64,000 nt of DNA from a virus: positions 25,346-89,345 of the IMG/VR virus record IMGVR_UViG_3300032360_000001; one strand, 5' to 3'. Both the position numbers and the translations under genes were made by a program. The notes under the pieces are model-generated. The model searched no databases. It had not been told where the DNA came from and worked only from the letters and a program-made list of their open reading frames with translations. The first letter of the stretch is position 1. Every line of letters begins with the position of its first letter. Shown piece after piece: positions 18,849-27,438 of this stretch.

Positions 18849-20156
18849 TTAGGAATCAGCACTCGCGTCTCTCTGCATGGAGAGATATCCAGTCGAGATA
18901 CCACTCATATACAGGCCTTGGTTCTTCTGGTTCGGTCCACCAACCTGAGTTGCGAACTCGAGAGTCACACTCTTGTTGCTGCCGATATCCGAGCTAAACG
19001 CTTGGCTATTCACTTTGCAGTTCTTCAACCAATACTGGGCGAAGACATCCTTTGCGGTTCCATCAGTAAGCGTGCCGGGGCAGCTTGTAGGACGCAGAAG
19101 GTTAACTACAATATCGTAAGAATCATCACAATTGATGATATCCGACAAACTACCAGTGGTCAGATCGGCCACCAGAGCGTCAATCGAGCAGGTCACGGAC
19201 ATCGGGAATGTGATCTCACGAGAGAACGCAAACCGGCTTCCGAGTCTGTTGATTGGCTCTCTTGCCATATCTAGACTGATGTTGTAGCTTTGGATCTTAG
19301 CGTGTGCCTTGGAATCCATATTTCCGAGGTGTGCACCGGGAGCATCGTAGTTGTCTTGATCCGCAGTCACTGAATCAAAGAGATGTCCAGATAATGAGAC
19401 GGACTCTCTATCAGCTTTCGCGAAGGCGAAGGTGATGTCTCCGGGGCGCAGGGCGCTTGTGGACATAATGCCACTGTCGGCGCTACCTGTGGTAGTCGGA
19501 AGAATGTACTTGAAATGCTCGAGTCTTGTTCCACTTTCGGGCTTCACCGCGGGGCTTGCGCCACTCACGCCGCTCTCGAAAGTCATGTTAAGACCCTCAA
19601 CATTTACTGTAACGGTTGGGAAATTACCCACTGAACACTCTGTGGTGTATGAGGTAATGAATCCATTTCCAATTCCAATTACAAACTCGTAATCGCCTTC
19701 GATTGCGATAGCATCTTTTTCGGGTCCAAGATCTCCGACGGCGTCAACGCCCTCACCAACAGTCTTGATGAAGTAGTTTTTCTCGTCATTAGTCTTATTA
19801 AGAATCCCAGAAATGCAGCTAGCATGTCCATCCGTAACAAATCCAAGATTCGTTTCGTTTTCCATGGTCGCTAGAATGTAGCTGAAGTCCAATGCTACCG
19901 TTGGAGTGTCCATTACAACTCTGTCGATAGCAGCCAATTCGCCAAACTGGTTAATGTCTGTGCGCGGTATATTAAACGAATAGTTAGCGGTCTGAATTCT
20001 GTGCAACTGCCTTACTTGGTTTCCAGACGGATGCAGCGGAGGGCTGATATATCCTTCTGCTCCAACGGCAGTTTTGTCAGTAAAGAAGCCACTAACAGCC
20101 GGTGATTGACTCACATAAAGAGCCTCACTTTGATAAATAACTCTGTTTCTTGCCAT
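18849..20156 (-). CDS. Probable major tail tube protein
   Basis: A 435-residue beta-rich virion-type protein beginning MARNRVIYQSEALYVS. It has a strong Shine-Dalgarno (AAAGGA) before the ATG, a downstream terminator of its own, and a position just before the tail chaperone and tape measure genes, all as for a major tail protein. It is paralogous to the 436-residue product of 47963-49273: the two share the start pattern, a QLHR/QLNG block near residue 50, an FSYI block near residue 90 and a closing xMSG motif. Which of the two forms the bulk of the tube is inferred from the terminator and strong ribosome site. Confidence 0.75.
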   Translation of the reverse strand: MARNRVIYQSEALYVSQSPAVSGFFTDKTAVGAEGYISPPLHPSGNQVRQLHRIQTANYSFNIPRTDINQFGELAAIDRVVMDTPTVALDFSYILATMENETNLGFVTDGHASCISGILNKTNDEKNYFIKTVGEGVDAVGDLGPEKDAIAIEGDYEFVIGIGNGFITSYTTECSVGNFPTVTVNVEGLNMTFESGVSGASPAVKPESGTRLEHFKYILPTTTGSADSGIMSTSALRPGDITFAFAKADRESVSLSGHLFDSVTADQDNYDAPGAHLGNMDSKAHAKIQSYNISLDMAREPINRLGSRFAFSREITFPMSVTCSIDALVADLTTGSLSDIINCDDSYDIVVNLLRPTSCPGTLTDGTAKDVFAQYWLKNCKVNSQAFSSDIGSNKSVTLEFATQVGGPNQKNQGLYMSGISTGYLSMQRDASADS

Positions 20157-20215
20157 GATTTATAATCCTTTCTTTTTATTACATATTTTTTAGTTTATAG
20201 GGAAAACTTTTTTTG

Positions 20216-21130
20216 TTATTGTAGATCCTGATTTCTATTTGCTTTTCGAGGGTACCTAGGTTTTGTAACCTCAAAGTCAATTACACCATTAAAGACATCC
20301 GGGTTTAAATTATTTACCTTAACGTTCACATCTCTAGAAAATTTGGAAATTCCTACGTTTTCTATGAAAATGTAACTGTTTTCTTCATAACTCGCTTTCT
20401 TCCCGGTATAGCTCCAAGGCACGCCGCTTTTATAGTCGCCAAGAGTGTTGTAAGGCATATCCCCTGTACCAAACAACGTAAAAAATGTTCTTACTTTGTC
20501 CCTCATTATGGAACAAACCGCATCTAAGTTAAATTGATTATCAGCCAAGACTACCGCCCTTAGGTTTATGGTTGTCATGTCGTACCCACCAAATGCTAAT
20601 GGCTCGCTGTGGGAGCCGTTATATCTTAAGAAAATAGCTGGATAGGTTATCGCGTTAGGAGCCAAGCCTGTTTGTATTTCTGCGGTTCTAGGCCTTAGGT
20701 TGAACTTCGTCTCAAAAAGCAATTTTTCTTCTGGCTCGTTAGTTAGATATACATTAAAATCTTTTACGGCATAATCACCACTTATCCTCGTCTCGGGGGA
20801 TGTTATTTGTGTTCCAAAATAAACTTGTCCCTGCTCGTAATTTATGCCGCTAAAATTATTTGTTCCTGTTCCTATAAGGGAACCATCTAGGTAGATTCCT
20901 GTAGGAATCTGCACTGTCGTGTTGGCAAATGCCGCGCCGGTTCCTGTTATAGAAAAATCACTCACAAACTGTTTGAACGGAGCGCCATATGTATACAGGT
21001 TATTATGCAGACTCTGCACGGGATAAAACCAACTAGAGGTATCTGTAAATGCTTCACCTTCTCTAAGCAGCGTGTGGTCAAACCACAGCAAGAAGCTGGA
21101 CATCACTCTATTGTCAAATTGTGCTTTCAT
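20216..21130 (-). CDS. Virion structural protein, head-tail connector region
   Basis: 304 residues, beta-rich, with many aromatic and Asn residues and no recognised domain. It begins MKAQFDNRVMSS and ends with a basic KPRYPRKANRNQ tail. It lies between a basic connector-like gene (1 nt gap) and the tail tube gene. By order it could be a tail completion protein or a minor tail protein. No catalytic motif seen. Confidence 0.65.
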   Translation of the reverse strand: MKAQFDNRVMSSFLLWFDHTLLREGEAFTDTSSWFYPVQSLHNNLYTYGAPFKQFVSDFSITGTGAAFANTTVQIPTGIYLDGSLIGTGTNNFSGINYEQGQVYFGTQITSPETRISGDYAVKDFNVYLTNEPEEKLLFETKFNLRPRTAEIQTGLAPNAITYPAIFLRYNGSHSEPLAFGGYDMTTINLRAVVLADNQFNLDAVCSIMRDKVRTFFTLFGTGDMPYNTLGDYKSGVPWSYTGKKASYEENSYIFIENVGISKFSRDVNVKVNNLNPDVFNGVIDFEVTKPRYPRKANRNQDLQ

Positions 21131-21718
21131 TTATCTTCTAAAATTTAAAAAGAACGTTCTCAGTAACGAGCTTACGTATTTAGTGGGCCTATAGGCTCCT
21201 CCCCTGTATGATGTTTTTGCCTGTAAACCTCCTCCTGACCTACTTCCGATTGCCCCCATCAGCGCTAAATAGTTTCCCAACCCGCTCATTCCTCTCTCTA
21301 CGCCCCTTACCCAACTTTTCCCAAGCCAGCTTAGATATGTCGCCGCTTCAATTTCTTCGATAGTTGGGCCAGTTACTCTAAATTGAAAGTCTACCCCGGT
21401 ATTCCTTTTAACTATCTTTGGCGACATAATATTGATTCGGTAACTATTTAGCATCTCTCTTAGCGTAGCCATTGGATTTGTTCCTTCTTGAAAACCTATG
21501 AAGCTAAATAGATTTCCTACCCCTCCAAGCGTACCAGAGATGTTTCCTCCCCCGGCTCCGCCTTCTAACTCTTGAGTAATTGAGTGGCTTTCGAATTCAG
21601 TTATCATCTCGCTCTTTGACCGGTTGAACTTTCTTTTAGCTTCCATTTTAACCCTTTCAGGAACCTTATTCAAGTTCTTTATGATCCTTCTTTTGACTTT
21701 TATTGGGTTTATTCTCAT
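21131..21718 (-). CDS. Candidate tail completion / neck protein
   Basis: 195 residues with a highly basic N-terminus (MRINPIKVKRRIIKN) and a basic C-terminus (FFLNFRR), resembling HK97 gp10-type neck proteins in size and charge but not recognised by motif. The start codon overlaps the upstream stop (TAATG), so it is probably coupled. A Gly-rich stretch near residues 53-68 may be a flexible loop. Confidence 0.6.
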   Translation of the reverse strand: MRINPIKVKRRIIKNLNKVPERVKMEAKRKFNRSKSEMITEFESHSITQELEGGAGGGNISGTLGGVGNLFSFIGFQEGTNPMATLREMLNSYRINIMSPKIVKRNTGVDFQFRVTGPTIEEIEAATYLSWLGKSWVRGVERGMSGLGNYLALMGAIGSRSGGGLQAKTSYRGGAYRPTKYVSSLLRTFFLNFRR

Positions 21719-22158
21719 TATGCGGTAAATTGTAGATGGAAAACATAGAGCTTTATTCCGAAAAAATACTTCACAGATTCTTCAGTCATTAGCTGAAAGT
21801 CTTTTCCGTCTATCGTAATCTTTTCTGTTTTCCCATCTTTTATGTAGTCTTTTGTTTCTTCGTCAACTTTTACTCTTACGTCTCCAGCGAAATAGGTTAA
21901 GTTAACGTTTTCCATTTCGTCTGCGTCCTGCCTGTCTTTGTATAGAACCATACAATCAAAATCTTGGGACACCGGAGAATATGTATAGTTAACCTGATCA
22001 GCTGGCTCGCCGTAGCCATGCAGAAAATCAGTGTTGATTTGTTTTATTATCCTTTTAGGAGCCTTGTGCACCGTGATCGACCTCTTGAAAGTATCAAACA
22101 GGTTCTGGAAGTCGCCGGTAAACGAATCAATCTCCGTAGCTGAAACTAAACTCGCCAT
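21718..22158 (-). CDS. Candidate head-closure or connector protein
   Basis: 146 residues. It begins MASLVSATEIDSFTGDF and contains a mid-section VHKAPKRIIKQINTD. Mixed alpha/beta, no cysteine-rich site. The position, between a probable adaptor gene and a probable neck gene, suggests a head-closure protein. This is an order-based inference. Confidence 0.6.
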   Translation of the reverse strand: MASLVSATEIDSFTGDFQNLFDTFKRSITVHKAPKRIIKQINTDFLHGYGEPADQVNYTYSPVSQDFDCMVLYKDRQDADEMENVNLTYFAGDVRVKVDEETKDYIKDGKTEKITIDGKDFQLMTEESVKYFFGIKLYVFHLQFTA

Positions 22159-22160
22159 AA

Positions 22161-22670
22161 TTAGTATTTCCTAATTCTCGTATATTCTCTATTCGGAAGT
22201 ACATGTGATGACTGATCATCGTCCCCTGCCACCTGCAATGGTTGCACGTCGTTTAGCTTGTATTGCCCCACCATGCGCTCCAATTCCGCTTGACTTGAGG
22301 ATCGTATGCCTGCGTAGAGTTTTGCTTGTTCGTTTTTGTTAATTTTTCTAATTGATGACCCGTCTGAAGACAAAGCGATAACCGCATCTGAGGTTGCTGC
22401 GGATAATACGCTCCTCAGCTTGTTGTCGTAATAGTGTATTTGATACATTTTTTTGAGTATGCCCCCCTCATTAATACCTATTACGGTTGCTGTGCCATTA
22501 ATGTCCCTCTCTATTTCATAAGAGGACTGATTGATTGCATAGCTAGTATTCAGATAGTTATTCAACGCGCCGATGTTTGTACGTACCCAAAATGATATGG
22601 CGGCTATGCCTAGGTCTGTCGGGCTTCCTAATTCTCTGTGGATTTGGTCTGCAATGTCAACGGCTTTCAT
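22161..22670 (-). CDS. Candidate head-tail adaptor protein
   Basis: 169 residues starting MKAVDIADQIHRELGSP. The N-terminal half is helical, the usual layout of gp6-type adaptor proteins (helical bundle near the portal). An upstream in-frame TTG is less likely than this ATG. It ends with a basic NREYTRIRKY segment. It is first in the connector cluster as read by the polymerase. Family not confirmed. Confidence 0.6.
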   Translation of the reverse strand: MKAVDIADQIHRELGSPTDLGIAAISFWVRTNIGALNNYLNTSYAINQSSYEIERDINGTATVIGINEGGILKKMYQIHYYDNKLRSVLSAATSDAVIALSSDGSSIRKINKNEQAKLYAGIRSSSQAELERMVGQYKLNDVQPLQVAGDDDQSSHVLPNREYTRIRKY

Positions 22671-22695
22671 CAATTAACATTACACCGGAAAGAGC

Positions 22696-22947
22696 TCAAC
22701 TAATCCATTGTTCTGTAAAATATGGAAATTTACCGTCAGAAACCCTTCTCCCGGGCTGATCGTACCTTATTGAACCCAGTCTGTCTATGTCCAACCTTCT
22801 TGTTCTAGCCCTGACATCTCTCTGCAAGGGCCACCCGGGGTGTATTAGTTCCCCCCCACGAGCAGAGCAGATCTTTTTGCCGGGGTCACCATCCCATTCC
22901 ACCGTACAGTTAGTTTTGAGTAGGTTTACGCTGTCATAGTAGGGCAT
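22696..22947 (-). CDS. Small hypothetical protein
   Basis: 83 residues, Arg-rich in the middle (RDVRARTRRLDIDRLG), with no recognised domain. It lies between the sulfotransferase and connector genes. The start is preceded by GTGTAAAT 6 nt upstream, the motif seen before several other genes here, and by no clear Shine-Dalgarno. Confidence 0.5.
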   Translation of the reverse strand: MPYYDSVNLLKTNCTVEWDGDPGKKICSARGGELIHPGWPLQRDVRARTRRLDIDRLGSIRYDQPGRRVSDGKFPYFTEQWIS

Positions 22948-22961
22948 GCTCTTATTTACAC

Positions 22962-23711
22962 CTATTCATAACCAAAAATTTCGAAATCTCTTTTATATAT
23001 GGATTTAACCATGTCTCTTGTTTTTTTGTTATAGTAAGTAGTATATATTTCATGCTTGGTAGCGTTTACCTTTTTGAACAGGAGCTCTTCATCGTATTCT
23101 ACTTTTAGATTATCCAATAGCGTAGCCAAGTCCGTGGAGAAGTCTTCAAATCTACCTAGAAAATCTACCATTAATTTGCCCCTGCTGTTGCAAATGAATT
23201 TATATTGGGGCTTGTAGAATGGCGAATTCAAAAACCAGTCGAGAGACATGTAATTTTCTACAGCACCACGGATATCCGGCTCTCCTCTTTTTTTATATAG
23301 AAACCCAACAAAGTCCTCAAACCTAGAAAAATATTTATATCCCAGCCAAAAATATACAGAAACAACCCTGTCAAGTGGGTTTCTAACAAAAGCAAATTTA
23401 TAACATCTGTTGAATAAGGCTTTATCCACCTGCCCGAACTCTAGTATCTGTCTGTATGTTAGGTGCTGCAGTTCGTAGAGGGATCTGCGTGATTGCCCCT
23501 CTCTGTGTTTCATAATAACGAGTGCTCCGCTGGAGTCATACCAATGTCCGTTTCCACGCCGATCCTCTATCTGCACGAATCCGAATAATTTTTCAATTGC
23601 CATCCTTGGGTCATCCCCGCCAAACTTCATGCCGAGTATATTCTCCACTTTTGATCCGCCGGTTTTAGGGACATGAATAAAGAGGAGTTCCTTTTCTCTA
23701 TTAATTGGCAT
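22962..23711 (-). CDS. Sulfotransferase family protein (first of three)
   Basis: 249 residues. FIHVPKTGGS at residues 11-20 matches the 5'-phosphosulfate (PAPS) binding loop of the Sulfotransfer_2 family, and FAFVRNPLDRVVSVYFW in the middle matches the 3'-phosphate binding motif. The expected activity is transfer of sulfate from PAPS to a hydroxyl group, most likely on a glycan. It lies at the end of a modification cassette, 3 nt after an unknown gene. The substrate could be the phage fibre glycan or a host surface polymer; the sequence does not decide. Confidence 0.85.
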   Translation of the reverse strand: MPINREKELLFIHVPKTGGSKVENILGMKFGGDDPRMAIEKLFGFVQIEDRRGNGHWYDSSGALVIMKHREGQSRRSLYELQHLTYRQILEFGQVDKALFNRCYKFAFVRNPLDRVVSVYFWLGYKYFSRFEDFVGFLYKKRGEPDIRGAVENYMSLDWFLNSPFYKPQYKFICNSRGKLMVDFLGRFEDFSTDLATLLDNLKVEYDEELLFKKVNATKHEIYTTYYNKKTRDMVKSIYKRDFEIFGYE

Positions 23712-23714
23712 ATC

Positions 23715-24827
23715 TTAGTAACCTATATCCCAGTCGATTGTCTTGATTCTTTCTCTATCCCAGCCACGTATGTCGTCTAGGTAATCGTTCATGTTCCAGC
23801 CATTAGAAATATTAGCGATAGGGATGTTTGCTATCGTTTCTTTTTTGTGCTCGAGCCCATATCCATTAAGCCAACTCTTAAATCCTGAATGATTTAAAAA
23901 CTTGTTAAGGCCATTATTTTGATCGACGCAAAGGCACGCAGCGTGACGCAAGTCGATATTACATATATCTACGTTAGTCGGGTCGTCTTCGTCCAGCCAA
24001 CATTGGTGGTAATCTTTACCAAGTATATCTTTTAGTAGCCATATGTCGTGGTTTTCAAACGAGCAATACCTTCTCCATTCTTGTTTAAAGTTGTTTTGGT
24101 CGCTTGGCAATATCATACCGCACCCATTATCCGCTCTTACGTCGAAACGTTGGGTTATGTGCCATGATTCTTCTTCGGAAATTATATCCCTAATTTTATG
24201 TTTGTTGCTGGTTTCTGTGTAAGATTCAAAATTGTGAATGTCTCTATTAATAATATGGACTAATTCCTTGAACCTGTTAACAGGAGCTTCTAGCGGGACT
24301 TTAGCTAGGCTACCCTTGGGAGCAAATAAATCACAGAACCAGTCTCGATCAGATTCTTTCGCCTCAACCAAATGTTCGTGTTCACATTCAAGTGGGAATT
24401 TCCACATGACGCTACGCAAGAATCCTTTACCATGTTGTTCGGGGTCTCGATCCTTATCACAAGCCACATACTTCATTTCAGACGTAGTAAAACAACGATG
24501 GATAAGATTGCATTCTGGTTGCTGCATCTCGACAAAAGCGTGGGGCTTAGGAAAATCTAAACCAAATTCAGTTTTTAGATTTGCTATGGCCTCATTGATA
24601 TTGTTAACGAGCTCCTGCTTTCTTGCTAAAATCTTTTCTGCGGGCCAATTTTCTTTGTCATATGTTAAGGGGGTGTGTCTCCAGTACCCAGTTTTGGTGT
24701 CCGCTAATTTCTTACCATACTTTTTTTGTTCTTGAAATAATTCGCAGAATGCTTCGGTAAAATCATTTTCAATTATGTTCGCTTCCAATTCGGACCCGTT
24801 ATTAAATTTCATGTACAGTTTCTTCAT
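23715..24827 (-). CDS. Protein of unknown function in the modification cassette
   Basis: 370 residues, acidic, rich in Trp, His and Cys, with no recognised domain and no membrane segment. It lies between two sulfotransferase genes with 2-3 nt gaps, so it is surely co-translated with them. The C-terminal half includes Cys residues in NVDICNIDLRHAACLC that could bind metal. A role in making, or presenting the substrate for, the sulfated product is inferred from context only. Confidence 0.65.
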   Translation of the reverse strand: MKKLYMKFNNGSELEANIIENDFTEAFCELFQEQKKYGKKLADTKTGYWRHTPLTYDKENWPAEKILARKQELVNNINEAIANLKTEFGLDFPKPHAFVEMQQPECNLIHRCFTTSEMKYVACDKDRDPEQHGKGFLRSVMWKFPLECEHEHLVEAKESDRDWFCDLFAPKGSLAKVPLEAPVNRFKELVHIINRDIHNFESYTETSNKHKIRDIISEEESWHITQRFDVRADNGCGMILPSDQNNFKQEWRRYCSFENHDIWLLKDILGKDYHQCWLDEDDPTNVDICNIDLRHAACLCVDQNNGLNKFLNHSGFKSWLNGYGLEHKKETIANIPIANISNGWNMNDYLDDIRGWDRERIKTIDWDIGY

Positions 24828-24829
24828 AG

Positions 24830-25549
24830 TTAAAATGCATATTTGAATCTATCAATATCCTCTTCGTAGTGTTTTCCTACATCGTCTATCAATTTTTGAT
24901 TAGTATAAAAGTCTTTGTAGGTTTTGCCGCTTTTAGCTAACTGTTTTTGTTCCCATGGAACCTCGTCAATGGGAGCTCCGATAATACCCGCTACGTGCTT
25001 CAAATCTTTTTCGAATGTTTCCAATCTACCAATAAAATCATAGTCAGATATACGCGTCTTTCTTTTTTTATCTTCAAGTTCAAATAAGCGTATTAGACGA
25101 CATTGGCTCATCCAGTGACAATTTGTTTTAGCATGTTGCTCCTCAATGTTAATAACAAAGTCAGCGAAAGCGTCAAAAGTTGGAGGGTCTTCTCTCGAAG
25201 AGATAAGCTCAGTCATTTGCGGTATAGTTAATCTCTTTTCGTTAGCCCATTTCTTGTTTTGCCGCACTGCCCCGGGGTAGCCAGCGTTGGTTGATTCAAG
25301 ATATTTAAGAAACTCGTAGTAACCAGAGACCAGTCGAGACCATGGGTTTCTCACAAAACTAAATATATAATAATCTTTTGGAATGATTCCGCTGCGCTTC
25401 TCCCACTCATTGCGGAGTGTACTCCCGCCGGAGTCATGCCACTTAATTGGCTGCACATCGAGAAGATCTGCGAAATAATGACACACCGACGTTGAACCGC
25501 TCTTAGGGACGTGTTGATACCCACACTTATATTCGTCAATTATTATCAC
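24830..25549 (-). CDS. Sulfotransferase family protein (second of three)
   Basis: 239 residues from a GTG start overlapping the upstream radical SAM gene by 14 nt. YQHVPKSGSTSV at residues 11-22 is the PAPS 5'-phosphosulfate loop and FSFVRNPWSRLVSGYYEF is the 3'-phosphate motif. Cytoplasmic, with no signal peptide. It is divergent from the neighbouring sulfotransferase, so the pair are not simple duplicates. The acceptor is unknown. Confidence 0.85.
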   Translation of the reverse strand: MIIIDEYKCGYQHVPKSGSTSVCHYFADLLDVQPIKWHDSGGSTLRNEWEKRSGIIPKDYYIFSFVRNPWSRLVSGYYEFLKYLESTNAGYPGAVRQNKKWANEKRLTIPQMTELISSREDPPTFDAFADFVINIEEQHAKTNCHWMSQCRLIRLFELEDKKRKTRISDYDFIGRLETFEKDLKHVAGIIGAPIDEVPWEQKQLAKSGKTYKDFYTNQKLIDDVGKHYEEDIDRFKYAF

Positions 25550-26600
25550 GCTTATACTCTGTTAAATTTCCAAGATCCACGATAGGATCGTTAAAAATTG
25601 GATTTTGTAAAATTTTAATAAACTCATTAAATTCCGGGTGATTCTTTCGCCAAACCGCTTCTTTTTTAAAGCCTCTTTTACTGAAGGCTCCCCAGTTTAT
25701 TATACGTGAAAAATATACGCTGTCTACTTTATATTTTTTTCCTATTTCTACAACCAAAGGCATTTCTTTGTAGTTGCCTACTTGCGTAACGACATCCAGC
25801 CTTAATTTTTTAACTTTGTTTTGCTGCCTTAGTTCAGAAATGAATTCTAGATTGCGATGTAATTGGTCCCAATCTCCCCCACGCCTGATAACATCATAAG
25901 TTTCCTTTGTTCCCGCGTCAATTGAGATAATGACGGTATTGATGTTGTTCTGAATTTTTTTCATTTTATCCCAGTATTTGGGGGTAAACATCACGCCATT
26001 AGTTTGAAGATTGAAAAAGACCCTAGGGAATTTCGCGCCATCTATATTAAATAATAATTCTCTAAATAGCTTTGAGCCAAATGGGTCACCCGAGCCAGTC
26101 ACGTTAACCAAGCAATACTCATTATGAGGTTTACCAAATACTTCTTTTATAATTTCATTTTGAATTTCTAAGCTCTTTTCGTATGCGGAGCCGCAAGTAT
26201 TACTGATTTTATCTGTTCTGCAACTGGGGCAACTCAAATTACAAGAGTAATCATAACACAAATTATAAAATTTAGGCCTTAGGTCGTCTATAATTTTATT
26301 GTCAACGATTTCCTTGAAGCGGGGCTCAACTTTTTCTTTTTCGGGTAGGGAATCGTTTTGTATGAGCGGGCACAGGCCCCAGTTGCAATACTTAAAACTT
26401 CCGTCATGAATGCTTGTTCTTATTTTTTTTGCTACGTCTGAATTAAACACTTCCTTAACGGAGTTGTTCTTATCTATCTTACCGGCGTGGTGAGGCAGCC
26501 ATGAGAAGCAGCAAAGCGAAACCTTGCCATCGGGGGCAACCTCGAAATGCTCAAACGGCTTAGAACAGAACTTATTCTTTAAGCTGCGCATGCCATTCAT
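25536..26600 (-). CDS. Radical SAM / SPASM-like enzyme
   Basis: 354 residues. The CX3CX2C iron-sulfur motif that defines radical SAM enzymes is present at C120, C124 and C127 (CNLSCPSC). An extra Cys group (C12, C30, C31, C72, C77) lies N-terminal, resembling a SPASM-type auxiliary cluster binding region placed ahead of the barrel. Such enzymes do C-C, C-S or epimerisation chemistry, often on sugars or peptides. It sits in a cassette with glycosyltransferase and sulfotransferase genes and overlaps both neighbours, so a role in glycan modification is likely. The substrate is unknown. Confidence 0.85.
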   Translation of the reverse strand: MNGMRSLKNKFCSKPFEHFEVAPDGKVSLCCFSWLPHHAGKIDKNNSVKEVFNSDVAKKIRTSIHDGSFKYCNWGLCPLIQNDSLPEKEKVEPRFKEIVDNKIIDDLRPKFYNLCYDYSCNLSCPSCRTDKISNTCGSAYEKSLEIQNEIIKEVFGKPHNEYCLVNVTGSGDPFGSKLFRELLFNIDGAKFPRVFFNLQTNGVMFTPKYWDKMKKIQNNINTVIISIDAGTKETYDVIRRGGDWDQLHRNLEFISELRQQNKVKKLRLDVVTQVGNYKEMPLVVEIGKKYKVDSVYFSRIINWGAFSKRGFKKEAVWRKNHPEFNEFIKILQNPIFNDPIVDLGNLTEYKRDNN

Positions 26601-27438
26601 GAATCTCTTTTATGTTCGGGATCTTTTCGTAGTGATTTTTTTGGTGTTGTTTCGTTTCGGGGCTTAATGCGCTTGTAATTATTTCATTGTCTATATACTC
26701 CAGCCCAATAAATTCTAGTACGTTTTTGAAAAAGCTTACGCGTTCTTCTAACCCAATAGAGGGCCCGAGAAAGTCTTCATAACACACATCAAGATATTCA
26801 AGGCTTTTGAACTCCAAATAGGTTGGATATGTTTCACTTAGTCTGCTCATCTTTTCATACTCCGCCCCGACCCAATTCATTGGGATCGGTTCGTATTCGG
26901 TAGAGTCAACTACTTTTCTGTTATCTTTGTCAAGGGCGTGCCATATTCCTTCCTGCTTAGCTGCCCCTTTTGAGAGTATGATATCAAGAATACCCTTCCT
27001 ATGTGCGTATAATATTTTTATATCATGATCCGCCGCGTAATCAAGTATAATTTTATTATTCTGTATTGAAATTACATCATGTAAGTGCTTTATACCATGA
27101 AATTTTGCATAGAATTCATCAAGTAGTTTATATATTTGGCCCGCGGTTAATTTTCTGATTACGGTTACTCCACCTTTTTTATCAAGGACGAGTTTATGTA
27201 GCAGGCCAGCTTTTTCGAAGCAGCGCGCTATGCTATGACCGTCTTGCTTGTTTAAACGGGGCTTTCTTAGGGGGTTATTCAATGGCTCATCTATAAAAAG
27301 GCTATTTGCTAAGTGTTGGCTGCTGCCCGGATCGGGAGGCGCTGCCCGATTACAGTTAAGGAGCATGGTATTTCTAATGCAATGGGAAAGTGTCGTTGTT
27401 CCCGTTCTAGCACCACCGAATATCAATACTTTGTTCAT
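26572..27438 (-). CDS. Sulfotransferase-like protein (third of three)
   Basis: 288 residues. GGARTGTTTLSH at residues 8-19 is a P-loop-like PAPS binding motif of the sulfotransferase superfamily, with a different lead-in from the other two copies. The 3'-phosphate motif is less clear. It overlaps the glycosyltransferase gene by 4 nt and the radical SAM gene by 29 nt. It could alternatively be a P-loop kinase-like protein, but the Gly-Ala-Arg-Thr-Gly-Thr-Thr loop favours sulfotransferase. Confidence 0.75.
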   Translation of the reverse strand: MNKVLIFGGARTGTTTLSHCIRNTMLLNCNRAAPPDPGSSQHLANSLFIDEPLNNPLRKPRLNKQDGHSIARCFEKAGLLHKLVLDKKGGVTVIRKLTAGQIYKLLDEFYAKFHGIKHLHDVISIQNNKIILDYAADHDIKILYAHRKGILDIILSKGAAKQEGIWHALDKDNRKVVDSTEYEPIPMNWVGAEYEKMSRLSETYPTYLEFKSLEYLDVCYEDFLGPSIGLEERVSFFKNVLEFIGLEYIDNEIITSALSPETKQHQKNHYEKIPNIKEIHEWHAQLKE

